Shown: piece after piece, positions 7,940-15,061 of the stretch
Layout of the letters: each line of letters opens with the position of its first letter
How positions within the stretch are numbered: position 1 is the stretch's first letter
Origin: Chitinophagales bacterium
GTDB lineage: Bacteria; Bacteroidota; Bacteroidia; Chitinophagales; JADIYW01
Assembly: GCA_019694955.1 (NCBI GenBank)
Contig: JAIBAX010000037.1
Span: 1 to 43,987 of the forward strand
Length of the DNA stretch: 43,987 bases
Reading direction: 5' to 3'
Notes under the pieces: model-generated
What the model was told of the DNA's origin: nothing
The model's database searches: none
What the model saw: the letters and a program-made list of their open reading frames with translations, nothing else
Made by a program: the position numbers and the translations under genes

Positions 7940-8014
7940 CCACTCGTGTTCTCGTGAAGACACGAGAACAGGGAATTGGATTTTACTAATGGACTATTTC
8001 ATAATTACTTTTTG
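7938..8014. repeat. Palindromic interspersed element, copy 1
   Basis: The core is a perfect 10-bp stem, TGTTCTCGTG (7947-7956), loop AAGA, CACGAGAACA (7961-7970), followed by AGGGAATTG, TTTTACTAATGGACTATTT and ATAATTACTTTT. The same order recurs at 13816-13902 and, degraded, at 35412-35478. It lies between divergent start codons, so it cannot simply be a terminator. No ORF. Confidence 0.85.
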
Positions 8015-8016
8015 CG

Positions 8017-8067
8017 ATAAATTGAATTTTAGGTATTAAAGTTGGCACAAAATAAAAAAAGTTTATT
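8017..8067. repeat. 51-bp direct repeat, right copy
   Basis: Second copy of 7889-7939 (four differences). It now lies upstream of the DUF445 gene and no longer carries the CDGSH start codon context. Confidence 0.9.
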
Positions 8068-8090
8068 TATGGATATATGTAAATGTATTT

Positions 8091-8119
8091 TTGTTTTACT
8101 CATACTTTATGTATTTTCG
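8091..8119 (+). promoter_or_regulatory. Promoter of the DUF445 gene
   Basis: TTG (8091-8093), 18-nt spacer, TATTTTCG (8112-8119); the -7 element matches TAnnTTTG except C for the last T. It ends 5 nt before the ATG at 8125, so transcription would begin at about the start codon. It also argues against the in-frame ATG at 8083, which lies upstream of the promoter. Confidence 0.5.
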
Positions 8120-8124
8120 CCTTT

Positions 8125-9414
8125 ATGAGTTTTCAAGAAATTGTACAAGATTTTCAAGCCCATAAATGGGTATATATTTCGATGCCTATCATTGCCGCCT
8201 TAATTGGCTATGGGACAAAAATCGTAGCCATACGAATGATGTTCGAACCTTTGGAGTTTTTTGGCATAAAACCCTTTTTAGGTTGGCAGGGTATTATTCC
8301 ACGAAAAGCGGCTACTATGTCTGCCATCGCTTGTGATACACTCACTTCGCGGTTGATTACTCCTAGGGAAATTTTTAGTAGATTGGATCCCAACAGGGTG
8401 GCGGAAGAGTTAGAAAAACCGATGTTGGATGTTGTTGAACAGATTGCACATGAAGTGGGCTCCGCTTATCAACCGGGACTTTGGGAGAGCGTTCCGGAAA
8501 ATATTAAGAAGATGCTTATTAAGCGCATTCAGGCAGACTCGCCAGCAATGGTGCGTGATCTCATGCAGCAAACTAAAGACAACCTCGACGAAGTCTTCGA
8601 CTTGAAGGATATGGTTATTACCAATTTAACACGCGACAAGAAGTTACTGAACGAGATATTCTTAGAATCCGGAAAAGAAGAGTTTAAATTCATCAGAAAC
8701 TCAGGTATCTATTTTGGCTTTCTGATTGGTCTGGTGCAACTAGTTGTATGGCTTTTAACACATGAACCGATTATTATGCCAATTTTCGGTTTGTTTACAG
8801 GATGGTTTACCGACTGGTTGGCGCTTCAGATGATTTTTGCGCCTCAAACACCCAAGAAATATTTAGGTATCTTCACTTGGCATGGTCTTTTCTTCAAAAG
8901 ACAACAAGAGGTAGCTTCCGCTTATGGTGCGTTGATTGCAGAGAAAGTACTTACGCCCAGCAATATGATTGAATCTATTCTTAAAGGTAAATTATCCGAT
9001 AATCTTTTTGCCATGGTCACAAAACATGTTCAAAAGGCAGTAGATGAGCAAACGGGAGTACTTAAACCAATCGTTGTTTTTGCCGTCGGCTCACAGCGCT
9101 ATAAAGACATGAAAGATCAAGTGACGGCAAAAATTGTTGAGACCATGCCAAAGGCGCTCAAACATATGGAAAAATATGCCGAAGATGCTATGGATATCAA
9201 AAATACACTGGTAACAAAGATGCAGGAACTTACCCCCGCCGAATTTGAAGGTGTACTAAGACCCGCATTTAAACAAGATGAGTGGATATTGATTACTGTC
9301 GGTGCCGTTTTGGGATTCTTGGTGGGAGAATTGCAAGTAGTGTTGATGGAGCATTTTGTTCTTCATCAAGAACCAATTTCCTCTTTATTGCGTTATTTTC
9401 ATGGTTTAGTTTAG
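8125..9414 (+). CDS. DUF445-family membrane protein
   Basis: 429 residues from the ATG at 8125. The family signature is clear: an N-terminal membrane segment followed by G-Y-G-T-K-I-V-A-I-R-M-M-F-E-P, then F-L-G-W-Q-G-I-I-P-R-K-A (about 55-66), repeated in the second half as W-F-T-D-W-L-A-L-Q-M-I-F-A-P. Hydrophobic helices fall at about 15-35, 190-220 and at the C-terminus (about 390-410), with a large helical soluble region between. Relatives are uncharacterised membrane proteins of many bacteria. It is convergent with the M90 peptidase gene, 4 bp apart. Confidence 0.88.
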   Translation: MSFQEIVQDFQAHKWVYISMPIIAALIGYGTKIVAIRMMFEPLEFFGIKPFLGWQGIIPRKAATMSAIACDTLTSRLITPREIFSRLDPNRVAEELEKPMLDVVEQIAHEVGSAYQPGLWESVPENIKKMLIKRIQADSPAMVRDLMQQTKDNLDEVFDLKDMVITNLTRDKKLLNEIFLESGKEEFKFIRNSGIYFGFLIGLVQLVVWLLTHEPIIMPIFGLFTGWFTDWLALQMIFAPQTPKKYLGIFTWHGLFFKRQQEVASAYGALIAEKVLTPSNMIESILKGKLSDNLFAMVTKHVQKAVDEQTGVLKPIVVFAVGSQRYKDMKDQVTAKIVETMPKALKHMEKYAEDAMDIKNTLVTKMQELTPAEFEGVLRPAFKQDEWILITVGAVLGFLVGELQVVLMEHFVLHQEPISSLLRYFHGLV

Positions 9415-9418
9415 GAAA

Positions 9419-10330
9419 TTATGTTGCCCTACGTCTTGGTGCAAAATAGTAGAATTTACGCCTATCCATTAAAGGATTGTTCTTGTTCAAGGGATTCTGA
9501 CCAAGTAGCAAACAAAGGGCTTTATATTTTTTAGGCAATTTCTGTTGGAAAATCTCCGGTCTTTCAAAGAAATTCTCCAGACTTACTGCAAACATTTCGC
9601 TTAAATCATAAGCCGCATGTTCCGGGAGTAACTCATTCAATCCATGTTGAATAATCTCCCGTTTTTTGATAGCCATCTTCAGCCATATTCTGAACAACTG
9701 TTCATCCAAGAAATCATTTTCTTCCATATCTCCACCAAAGTCTTCCATTTGTAACATGTGTGCCGTTTCGTGCACAACAACATTTTCGCCATCATCTGCA
9801 ATCGACCTACCTCTTTCTATTGCTTCCATAGAGAAGTGTACATAACCGCCCATACTTGTCAACCCTTCTACAGGAAAGATAAATCCTGTATTGTCAATAC
9901 TCTTTGGATGAACATATATCCTTGAAAATGTAGGATATACAAATGAATCTAAGCCGAAAGCTATTTGCGTTGCCGTTGCACTGATATAGTACTTGACCGA
10001 ATCAGGTACATACAACATATTTACCGGGATAAAATCCTTGGATTGGATGAACTTGGAAAACCTAAATAAGAATTCTTTCTTTTTTCTTTTCGTCAAATGG
10101 ATATAGTAGGGAAAATTTCTTTCCAAATAATCCCTTTCTTCAGGTTTTATTTTGCGAAAAAACAAAAGCCATGATGTTGTTAATTGGGTATACAAGCCAA
10201 TGCCAAAATTATACTTAAAAAACCTATGAATAAAATTATCATTTGACAGATTAAAGATAAAAGCATTTGTTATGATAAAGACTAATCCAAACAAAAACAA
10301 GCTACAAAAAATTAAATAAACAAAGAACAT
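9419..10330 (-). CDS. MtfA-like M90-family zinc peptidase
   Basis: 303 residues with an N-terminal membrane anchor (1-25) and a metallopeptidase domain resembling MtfA (peptidase M90). The zinc motif H-E-T-A-H is at 187-191 within V-V-V-H-E-T-A-H-M-L-Q. The further acidic ligand is probably among the Glu residues downstream (L-P-E-H-A-A-Y-D-L-S-E-M-F-A, about 240-253), which matches the family pattern E-x-F-A. In E. coli MtfA acts on the repressor Mlc; there is no sign of that partner here. Its membrane anchor is an addition relative to E. coli MtfA. A weak -7-like TACCTTTC lies upstream. Confidence 0.83.
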   Translation of the reverse strand: MFFVYLIFCSLFLFGLVFIITNAFIFNLSNDNFIHRFFKYNFGIGLYTQLTTSWLLFFRKIKPEERDYLERNFPYYIHLTKRKKKEFLFRFSKFIQSKDFIPVNMLYVPDSVKYYISATATQIAFGLDSFVYPTFSRIYVHPKSIDNTGFIFPVEGLTSMGGYVHFSMEAIERGRSIADDGENVVVHETAHMLQMEDFGGDMEENDFLDEQLFRIWLKMAIKKREIIQHGLNELLPEHAAYDLSEMFAVSLENFFERPEIFQQKLPKKYKALCLLLGQNPLNKNNPLMDRRKFYYFAPRRRAT

Positions 10331-10519
10331 ATAAAATTATATTTTCCTAAAAAGAAAGGTATTTTACCTGCTGTCCCCTTAATTGTACAATTACAAATGC
10401 CATTTCGTTACTACTTTTTGCCAAGATATTATTTTTTGTCCATTATCACAATTTTAATCAACGGAAACATAAGGGTTGAAAGTTCCACTTATTTAGTATA
10501 GAATTCAAATTTCTAATAT

Positions 10520-10527
10520 TAATTTTG
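10520..10527 (+). promoter_or_regulatory. -7 element TAATTTTG upstream of the second Crp/Fnr gene
   Basis: Exact TAnnTTTG match, 17 nt before the ATG at 10545. No clear TTG at -33. Confidence 0.5.
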
Positions 10528-10544
10528 TTACTTACCATCCATTC

Positions 10545-11192
10545 ATGAAATTCAAAGCAGTTATGATGGAACATACAGAAATACTCAGACATATCTTCTC
10601 TACTGCAAATACATCGTTCATTGAAACGATTGGTGCCAAGGCAACAATTATTGAGGTAGCGGATAAAACAACCTTGCTCAAAGAAGGTCAGTTTGTACAT
10701 GCTATACCCATCGTAATAGAAGGCTTGGTTCGTGTATATACGCAGGTGGAAGAAAAGGAATTACTGCTATATTATATTCAACCGGGCGAGGTATGTATCA
10801 TGTCATTTTCAGCAGCATTAAAACATCATCCCAGTAAAATACATGCTGTCACCGAAGGCTCAGGAAAATTGCTAATGCTGCCAGCCAACTTGCTAAATGA
10901 GTGGTTGAAGGCTTTTCCGGAGTTTAGTACGCTCTTTTTCAACCAGTATAATGAGCGTTACTCAGCACTTTTGGAAACCATCCAACAGCTGCTTTTCAAC
11001 AAGATGGATCAGCGTATTTTGGAGTTTTTACATAAGAAGATGCAGCTTCTACAAATAAATCCCATCCCAATTTCCCATAAACAAATTGCCAGGGAGTTGG
11101 GAACAGCAAGAGAAGTCGTGAGCAGGATCTTAAAAAAACTTGAAATTGAAGGAAAGATATTACAAAACAATCATACGATTAAAATTTTGTGA
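10545..11192 (+). CDS. Crp/Fnr-family transcriptional regulator
   Basis: 215 residues. The N-terminal cNMP-binding-like barrel spans about 30-125 (L-L-K-E-G-Q-F-V-H-A-I-P-I-V-I-E-G). The C-terminal winged helix (about 150-210) has an intact recognition helix, H-K-Q-I-A-R-E-L-G-T-A-R-E-V-V-S-R-I-L. The motif E-L-G-T-x-R-E-x-V-S-R matches the Crp/Fnr consensus closely, better than the regulator at 945-1583. No Fnr-type Cys cluster. A second start is possible at Met7/Met8. The next gene (DUF2892) carries a Crp-like box at its promoter, making it the obvious first target. Confidence 0.92.
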   Translation: MKFKAVMMEHTEILRHIFSTANTSFIETIGAKATIIEVADKTTLLKEGQFVHAIPIVIEGLVRVYTQVEEKELLLYYIQPGEVCIMSFSAALKHHPSKIHAVTEGSGKLLMLPANLLNEWLKAFPEFSTLFFNQYNERYSALLETIQQLLFNKMDQRILEFLHKKMQLLQINPIPISHKQIARELGTAREVVSRILKKLEIEGKILQNNHTIKIL

Positions 11193-11227
11193 TAATATCA
11201 AGTTCTAAATTGTGAATAACCTAACGA

Positions 11228-11243
11228 TGTGACCATTGTCACC
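11228..11243. promoter_or_regulatory. Crp/Fnr-type operator TGTGA-N6-TCAC
   Basis: TGTGACCATTGTCACC matches the classical CRP half-sites TGTGA-N6-TCACA in 9 of 10 positions; its core GTGAC-CATT-GTCAC is a perfect dyad. Its centre (11235.5) lies about 43-44 bp upstream of the start site predicted from TACCTTTG at 11266-11273, close to the class II activator position. The regulator gene ends 36 bp upstream. Confidence 0.75.
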
Positions 11244-11265
11244 ACATTTATTTAAACAAAGAATG

Positions 11266-11273
11266 TACCTTTG
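11266..11273 (+). promoter_or_regulatory. -7 element TACCTTTG upstream of the DUF2892 gene
   Basis: Exact TAnnTTTG match, 28 nt before the ATG at 11302. No TTG at the -33 position, as expected for an activator-dependent promoter. Confidence 0.6.
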
Positions 11274-11301
11274 AAATATTATAACATTTAAAATAATTGG
11301 C

Positions 11302-11505
11302 ATGAAAAAGAATATGGGTAATACAGATCGTTTGATGAGGGTAATTATTGCGATAATAGTGGCTGTTTTATATTTCACTGGAAAGATAAGCGGTACATTA
11401 GGTATTGTTTTGCTTGCATTGGCTGTCATATTTGTGCTGACCAGTTTAATCAGTTTTTGCCCATTGTATTTGCCATTTGGGTTAAGTACAAAACCTAAAG
11501 AATAA
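11302..11505 (+). CDS. DUF2892 (YgaP-like transmembrane domain) protein
   Basis: A 67-residue membrane protein. The opening M-G-N-T-D-R-L-M-R-V-I-I-A-I (5-18), two hydrophobic helices (15-27 and 34-53) and the following F-C-P-L-Y-L-P-F-G-L-S-T are the DUF2892 signature, the same fold as the membrane part of the rhodanese YgaP. No rhodanese domain is attached or adjacent. Single-domain members often sit next to Crp/Fnr regulators and sulfur or redox genes (family knowledge). Control by the adjacent regulator through 11228-11243 is inferred. Confidence 0.88.
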   Translation: MKKNMGNTDRLMRVIIAIIVAVLYFTGKISGTLGIVLLALAVIFVLTSLISFCPLYLPFGLSTKPKE

Positions 11506-11542
11506 GACCTTCACTATTTTTGGGTATTTTATGTTGATATTG

Positions 11543-11565
11543 ACTTTGACGATTTTTGTCAAAGT
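11543..11565. promoter_or_regulatory. Inverted repeat ACTTTGAC / GTCAAAGT
   Basis: A perfect 8-bp inverted repeat (11543-11550 and 11558-11565) with a 7-nt centre, 35 bp upstream of the exported-protein gene at 11600. It is not GC-rich and is followed by A not T, so an operator is more likely than a terminator. Ligand unknown. Confidence 0.4.
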
Positions 11566-11587
11566 AAAAATTCTTATATTGCATACA

Positions 11588-11595
11588 TAATTTTG
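11588..11595 (+). promoter_or_regulatory. -7 element TAATTTTG directly before the exported-protein gene
   Basis: Exact TAnnTTTG match ending 4 nt before the ATG at 11600. If used, the transcript would start at or about the ATG. No TTG at -33. Confidence 0.4.
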
Positions 11596-11599
11596 CAAT

Positions 11600-12661
11600 A
11601 TGCGAATTATCAAGATAACTTCTCTAATATTTCTTTTTTTGACTCTGTCATATAGTTATGGGCAGGTTCATTCTAATATTACGCCTTCGAGATACTTCTT
11701 TTATAATGAAAAAGGTCAGTTGATAAAAAAAGGTGCTGTACAATTACATATAACTATTTTTGATTCTACTACTGCGTCTCTGCCTCTTCTTGAGACATAT
11801 CTTACCAAACAAACTGATACATTAGGTGCTATATCCTTGCCCAATGTAATGGACTTAATTGTAGGTAGTGAAATTGATGTGAGCAAGCAGTATTTTATCC
11901 AATATGAATACAAAGCCGTTGGCGAGTCAACATTTAGGACACATTCACTCAACCCGATTTGGCTATGGAATGATAGCGATTCTATTCCTGAGGATGGGAG
12001 AAAGAGCAACCCAAAACCACCTTCGGTGTCCGGTGATGTTCCTATCATTAAGTACTATGTTTCAGGAGATGTTCCGATTATCAGATCAGGAGAAAATATA
12101 CAACCTTCAATGGAAATACCTATCGAAGTTACACACGATAAGGATAGTATTCCAAATCCTAACTCGTCTGTCGGATTTAGTTTTAAAAATTTCTACCTAA
12201 AAGATAATGCCTTTTATACTTTTGATGGGAAAAATGAGTTGATTCAAAAAAACCCTTCCACAAAAACACCACTTTTTTTTGTTAATGATAAACTCTTTGG
12301 TCTCAATCTGTCCGGCAATAATTATAGGTCTCATTTTTCCAATTTAGTGTTTGCAACTGATACCCTCAATGGTGCCAGTTGGGGTATTGGGTATCGCTTC
12401 AATACTTCGCAGGCACATCATCTTTCGTTTGCATTTAATGATGGCAAAAACTTTAGCCACATATTGGAGCTCGCCCCTAATGGAAATGTCGGTATTGGCT
12501 TACAGACACCAAAGTCTCGATTACATGTAAGAGGTGGCGATATTTTTATTGAAGATGCGTATTCAGGAATTATTTTTAAAAGCACAGAAGGGAAGTGCTA
12601 TCGGTTGAATATTGAGAATGATGGCATCCCAAAAATTGAATTAGTAGCATGTCCCATGTAG
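11600..12661 (+). CDS. Exported protein with tail-fibre-like C-terminal segment
   Basis: A 353-residue protein with a signal peptide (1-21, cleavage near S-Y-G-Q). Residues 22-130 look like a beta-rich domain. Residues about 140-165 contain a doubled S-G-D-V-P-I-I (142-148 and 153-159). The C-terminal part has N-G-N-V-G-I-G-L-Q-T-P-K-S-R-L-H-V (about 295-311), the motif seen in Bacteroidota tail-fibre-like and adhesin-like surface proteins. It has no T9SS sorting domain of its own. The last 13 bp overlap the next gene, whose product does have one, suggesting the two products work together at the surface. Function not recognised. Confidence 0.72.
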   Translation: MRIIKITSLIFLFLTLSYSYGQVHSNITPSRYFFYNEKGQLIKKGAVQLHITIFDSTTASLPLLETYLTKQTDTLGAISLPNVMDLIVGSEIDVSKQYFIQYEYKAVGESTFRTHSLNPIWLWNDSDSIPEDGRKSNPKPPSVSGDVPIIKYYVSGDVPIIRSGENIQPSMEIPIEVTHDKDSIPNPNSSVGFSFKNFYLKDNAFYTFDGKNELIQKNPSTKTPLFFVNDKLFGLNLSGNNYRSHFSNLVFATDTLNGASWGIGYRFNTSQAHHLSFAFNDGKNFSHILELAPNGNVGIGLQTPKSRLHVRGGDIFIEDAYSGIIFKSTEGKCYRLNIENDGIPKIELVACPM

Positions 12662-13656
12662 CATTCAATCGGTTTTTGTTGATTTGCTTATGTATAGTAA
12701 GCTTGTGTAAAGTTCATGCACAAGATGGCCATACCTACTTTGTATGCAAGAAGAATTTTTTTACCCTAGATTCATTAAGACTAGGGTATTCAAATTTTTA
12801 TTTTTACAAAGATACCCGTAAGGAATTAATGGATTGTATGAACGAAGAGATCTTTCAAATAGAAACAATCGGTAAAAATTTAATTCCCAATGGGGATTTT
12901 TCTTCTAAAATGATTGACTTTCAGACAGACTATAAACCTTATGAAGTGGGTGATTTTATGTTTTACTTCTTTTCCGATGATTCTATAAAAGATTATAACC
13001 CAATTTGGTCTAATTGTTATACATCAAGTAAAAATAGATATTTTGTTTTTAGTAGCGATTATGACACTACGCATCCGCCGCCAAAAATACTTTCTTATAC
13101 ATTTGTAACAGAAAACAATAAGGAGCAATATTTATTTTCCTTTGATGCCACCTCTCTCTTTGGTGTCAATTTTGCCATTTTTCAAGTGCTGTTAAACGAT
13201 GAGCCTATTGGTTACTTCCAATTGGATCCCAGTTCATTAAATTGCAACTGGAAAACACAATTTTTGCGCTTCGAAGCAAATCAAGGAATCAATAATATTG
13301 CCATTACTGAGTTAAATAGACGGTTTATTGGTTTAGACATAGGAATTGACAATATTTCTTTATATAAAACCACTTTCTCCGAGGAAGCCATCAATGAACA
13401 TGCAACTCTTTATCCAAATCCTGCCAATGAGACTGCCAATCTTGTGTTCAATATGCCGCCAAATGGCAACGACTATTATATTAAAATGGTGGACAATTCA
13501 GGACGAGAATTGCCAATAATCATTTCCAATGATGAAGAAATTTTGGGGAATAAAATTAAGAAAACGATTAATGTAAGGCAGCTAAGAACGGGAATCTACT
13601 ATATAGGAATAGAAATGAATGGCTATATAGAATTTCTGAAATTAATCAAGATATAA
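12649..13656 (+). CDS. T9SS-secreted protein, unknown function
   Basis: A 335-residue protein with a signal peptide (about 1-24, V-H-A-Q). The middle (about 65-240) looks like a beta-sandwich, possibly carbohydrate-binding-like: N-L-I-P-N-G-D-F-S near its start and I-G-I-D-N-I-S-L-Y at its end are typical of CBM4-like modules that open with NL(I/V)xNGDFE. The C-terminus (about 255-335) is a T9SS sorting domain with L-Y-P-N-P-A-N-E and T-G-I-Y-Y-I. Its start overlaps the end of the previous gene by 13 bp. Confidence 0.82.
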   Translation: MSHVAFNRFLLICLCIVSLCKVHAQDGHTYFVCKKNFFTLDSLRLGYSNFYFYKDTRKELMDCMNEEIFQIETIGKNLIPNGDFSSKMIDFQTDYKPYEVGDFMFYFFSDDSIKDYNPIWSNCYTSSKNRYFVFSSDYDTTHPPPKILSYTFVTENNKEQYLFSFDATSLFGVNFAIFQVLLNDEPIGYFQLDPSSLNCNWKTQFLRFEANQGINNIAITELNRRFIGLDIGIDNISLYKTTFSEEAINEHATLYPNPANETANLVFNMPPNGNDYYIKMVDNSGRELPIIISNDEEILGNKIKKTINVRQLRTGIYYIGIEMNGYIEFLKLIKI

Positions 13657-13815
13657 CGGGAGAAGGCTTTGTTTTGAAATACGCCAACTTAAATTTAGTA
13701 CAAAAGTTTAATAGAATTGCTAGTGTTTAATTAATTCCGTCAGCCCCACTTGCACAAAATCGATGTTACCTGCCGTTATTATTGTCCGCCATTATTTAAA
13801 TTATAACAAGATGAT

Positions 13816-13902
13816 TTATAAAGTAGTCCACTCGTGTTCTCGTGTCAACACGAGAACAGGGAATTGTATTTTACTAATGGACTATTTTATAATTACTTTT
13901 GA
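13816..13902. repeat. Palindromic interspersed element, copy 2 (most complete)
   Basis: The inner 10-bp stem is TGTTCTCGTG (13835-13844), loop TCAA, CACGAGAACA (13849-13858). An outer inverted repeat, TTATAAAGTAGTCCA (13816-13830) against TGGACTATTTTATAA (13878-13892), pairs at 14 of 15 positions. The inner stem equals copy 1 at 7938-8014 but the loop differs. It lies between convergent genes. Confidence 0.85.
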
Positions 13903-13904
13903 GA

Positions 13905-14546
13905 TTAATTACTAACAGAAGGAGTTTTTTTGATGTACTTTTTAACTACCAGTTGTTCGACTATAAATCTAGCCAAATCTGACAAAGTAATAGTGAATTT
14001 CAAACCTTGACCAGTTATTGTGTGGGTTACTTTACCTTTTGCTGGTTTGTCCACCATACCAGCAGAACGAACTATTGTCCAATCTAAATTGCTTTTCATA
14101 ATCATTGGTTCCATTCTGTTCTTATCATCAACAATTACTTGCAACCATCTCATAAAATATGGCAAAATCAATTTCCTGAATATCCAGGGCATATATGTAT
14201 AACTATCTCCTGCACCGATATTACTCATAGCTATATAACGCTTCACATTTGTTTTTTCCATTTCTTCCAGAATTATTTTGTTGGCATCGGAAACAAATGT
14301 TGTAGGTTTCCCATTGCCTTTTCCACCAACGCCCAAACTTTGAATAACTGCATCTTGATTTTTCAAAACTTCGTTAACTGTATTTCTGTCCAAAACATTC
14401 CCTTGAACCACTGTCAGGTTTTTATCTTGAATGGCAATATCTTTAACATTCCTAACCAATATGGTAACTTCATGATTTTTAGAAAGGGCTTCTTTTAAAA
14501 TGACTTTGCCCGAAAGTCCAGTTGCACCGAATATTACTACTTTCAT
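13905..14546 (-). CDS. Atypical SDR / NAD(P)H-binding (NmrA-like) protein
   Basis: 213 residues from the ATG at 14546. A longer frame back to 14603 would run through the promoter and operator, so I reject that start. The nucleotide motif G-A-T-G-L-S-G is at residues 7-13, followed by H-E-V-T-I-L-V-R and the acidic loop N-V-L-D-R. The active-site region shows V-K-R-Y-I-A-M-S-N-I-G-A. This is the NAD(P)-binding SDR group often annotated as NmrA-like or flavin-reductase-like. It lacks the Tyr-x3-Lys of classical SDRs, so it may bind rather than turn over. It is divergent from a MerR gene that probably controls it. Confidence 0.85.
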   Translation of the reverse strand: MKVVIFGATGLSGKVILKEALSKNHEVTILVRNVKDIAIQDKNLTVVQGNVLDRNTVNEVLKNQDAVIQSLGVGGKGNGKPTTFVSDANKIILEEMEKTNVKRYIAMSNIGAGDSYTYMPWIFRKLILPYFMRWLQVIVDDKNRMEPMIMKSNLDWTIVRSAGMVDKPAKGKVTHTITGQGLKFTITLSDLARFIVEQLVVKKYIKKTPSVSN

Positions 14547-14569
14547 TGCATTTATATTTAAAATTTCAG

Positions 14570-14600
14570 CAAAAGTATGTCTAATTAGACAAACATACAA
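14570..14600 (-). promoter_or_regulatory. SDR-gene promoter with a palindrome in its 20-nt spacer
   Basis: On the minus strand, TTG (14600-14598), 20-nt spacer, TACTTTTG (14577-14570). The spacer contains the perfect palindrome TGTCTAATTAGACA (14578-14591). A dyad inside an over-long spacer is the classical MerR-type activation layout, in which the regulator twists the DNA. Likely target of the adjacent MerR protein. Confidence 0.6.
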
Positions 14601-14606
14601 CATTAG

Positions 14607-14621
14607 AGTATAGTCTATACT
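14607..14621. promoter_or_regulatory. Palindrome AGTATAG-T-CTATACT, second probable MerR operator
   Basis: A perfect 7-bp inverted repeat with a 1-nt centre. Its right end touches the -33 TTG (14621-14623) of the merR-side promoter, a position suited to autoregulation. Confidence 0.6.
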
Positions 14622-14651
14622 TGCAATTCATTTTTCAACATACTATCTTTG
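14621..14651 (+). promoter_or_regulatory. Promoter of the MerR-family gene
   Basis: TTG (14621-14623), 20-nt spacer, TATCTTTG (14644-14651). The -7 element ends 4 nt before the ATG at 14656, so the transcript would be leaderless or nearly so. Confidence 0.6.
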
Positions 14652-14655
14652 CACT

Positions 14656-15018
14656 ATGTTAATAAATGAACTATCAAAACGAACAGGTATTACCGCCCAT
14701 ACAATTCGGTTTTATGAAAAGTCTGGATTGATAAAAGGTAAACGGCTTGAAAATGTTAAGTCAAACAATTATTTTCATTATGATGAGGAAACAGTGGAAA
14801 AACTAAATCTCATCAAAGGTGCAAAGTCTATAGGTTTTACAATTAGTGAAATTGCCAACTTAATTGATGCTTGGTATAATAAGAAGTTATCAACGGAAGA
14901 AAAATTGTCTGTCTGTGATGAAAAATTATTGTCCATCGAAAATAAAATTAAAGAGTTGAAACAAATGCAAAAGCTGTTAAATCAACTGAAGAAAAACATT
15001 ATTTCGTCAAAGTGTTGA
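14656..15018 (+). CDS. MerR-family transcriptional regulator
   Basis: 120 residues. The N-terminal winged helix is textbook: M-L-I-N-E-L-S-K-R-T-G-I-T-A-H-T-I-R-F-Y-E at the start, then the wing ending R-L-E-N-V-K-S-N-N-Y-F-H-Y (31-42). Residues 75-113 form the antiparallel dimer coiled coil (EEKLSVCDEKLLSIENKIKEL). There are only two cysteines (87 and 120), not the CadR/ZntR metal-binding set, so a metal sensor is not supported; redox or small-molecule sensing is possible. Divergent from the SDR gene, with two palindromes between. Confidence 0.9.
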   Translation: MLINELSKRTGITAHTIRFYEKSGLIKGKRLENVKSNNYFHYDEETVEKLNLIKGAKSIGFTISEIANLIDAWYNKKLSTEEKLSVCDEKLLSIENKIKELKQMQKLLNQLKKNIISSKC

Positions 15019-15061
15019 GTGTTTGTCTGTTTGTAGGGTGTCGCTTATAATGGCAGGTAAC

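Noticed and set aside
11543-11565. Terminator for the DUF2892 gene
   Set aside because: The stem is AT-rich and no T-run follows on the plus strand; it is listed as an operator-like inverted repeat instead.
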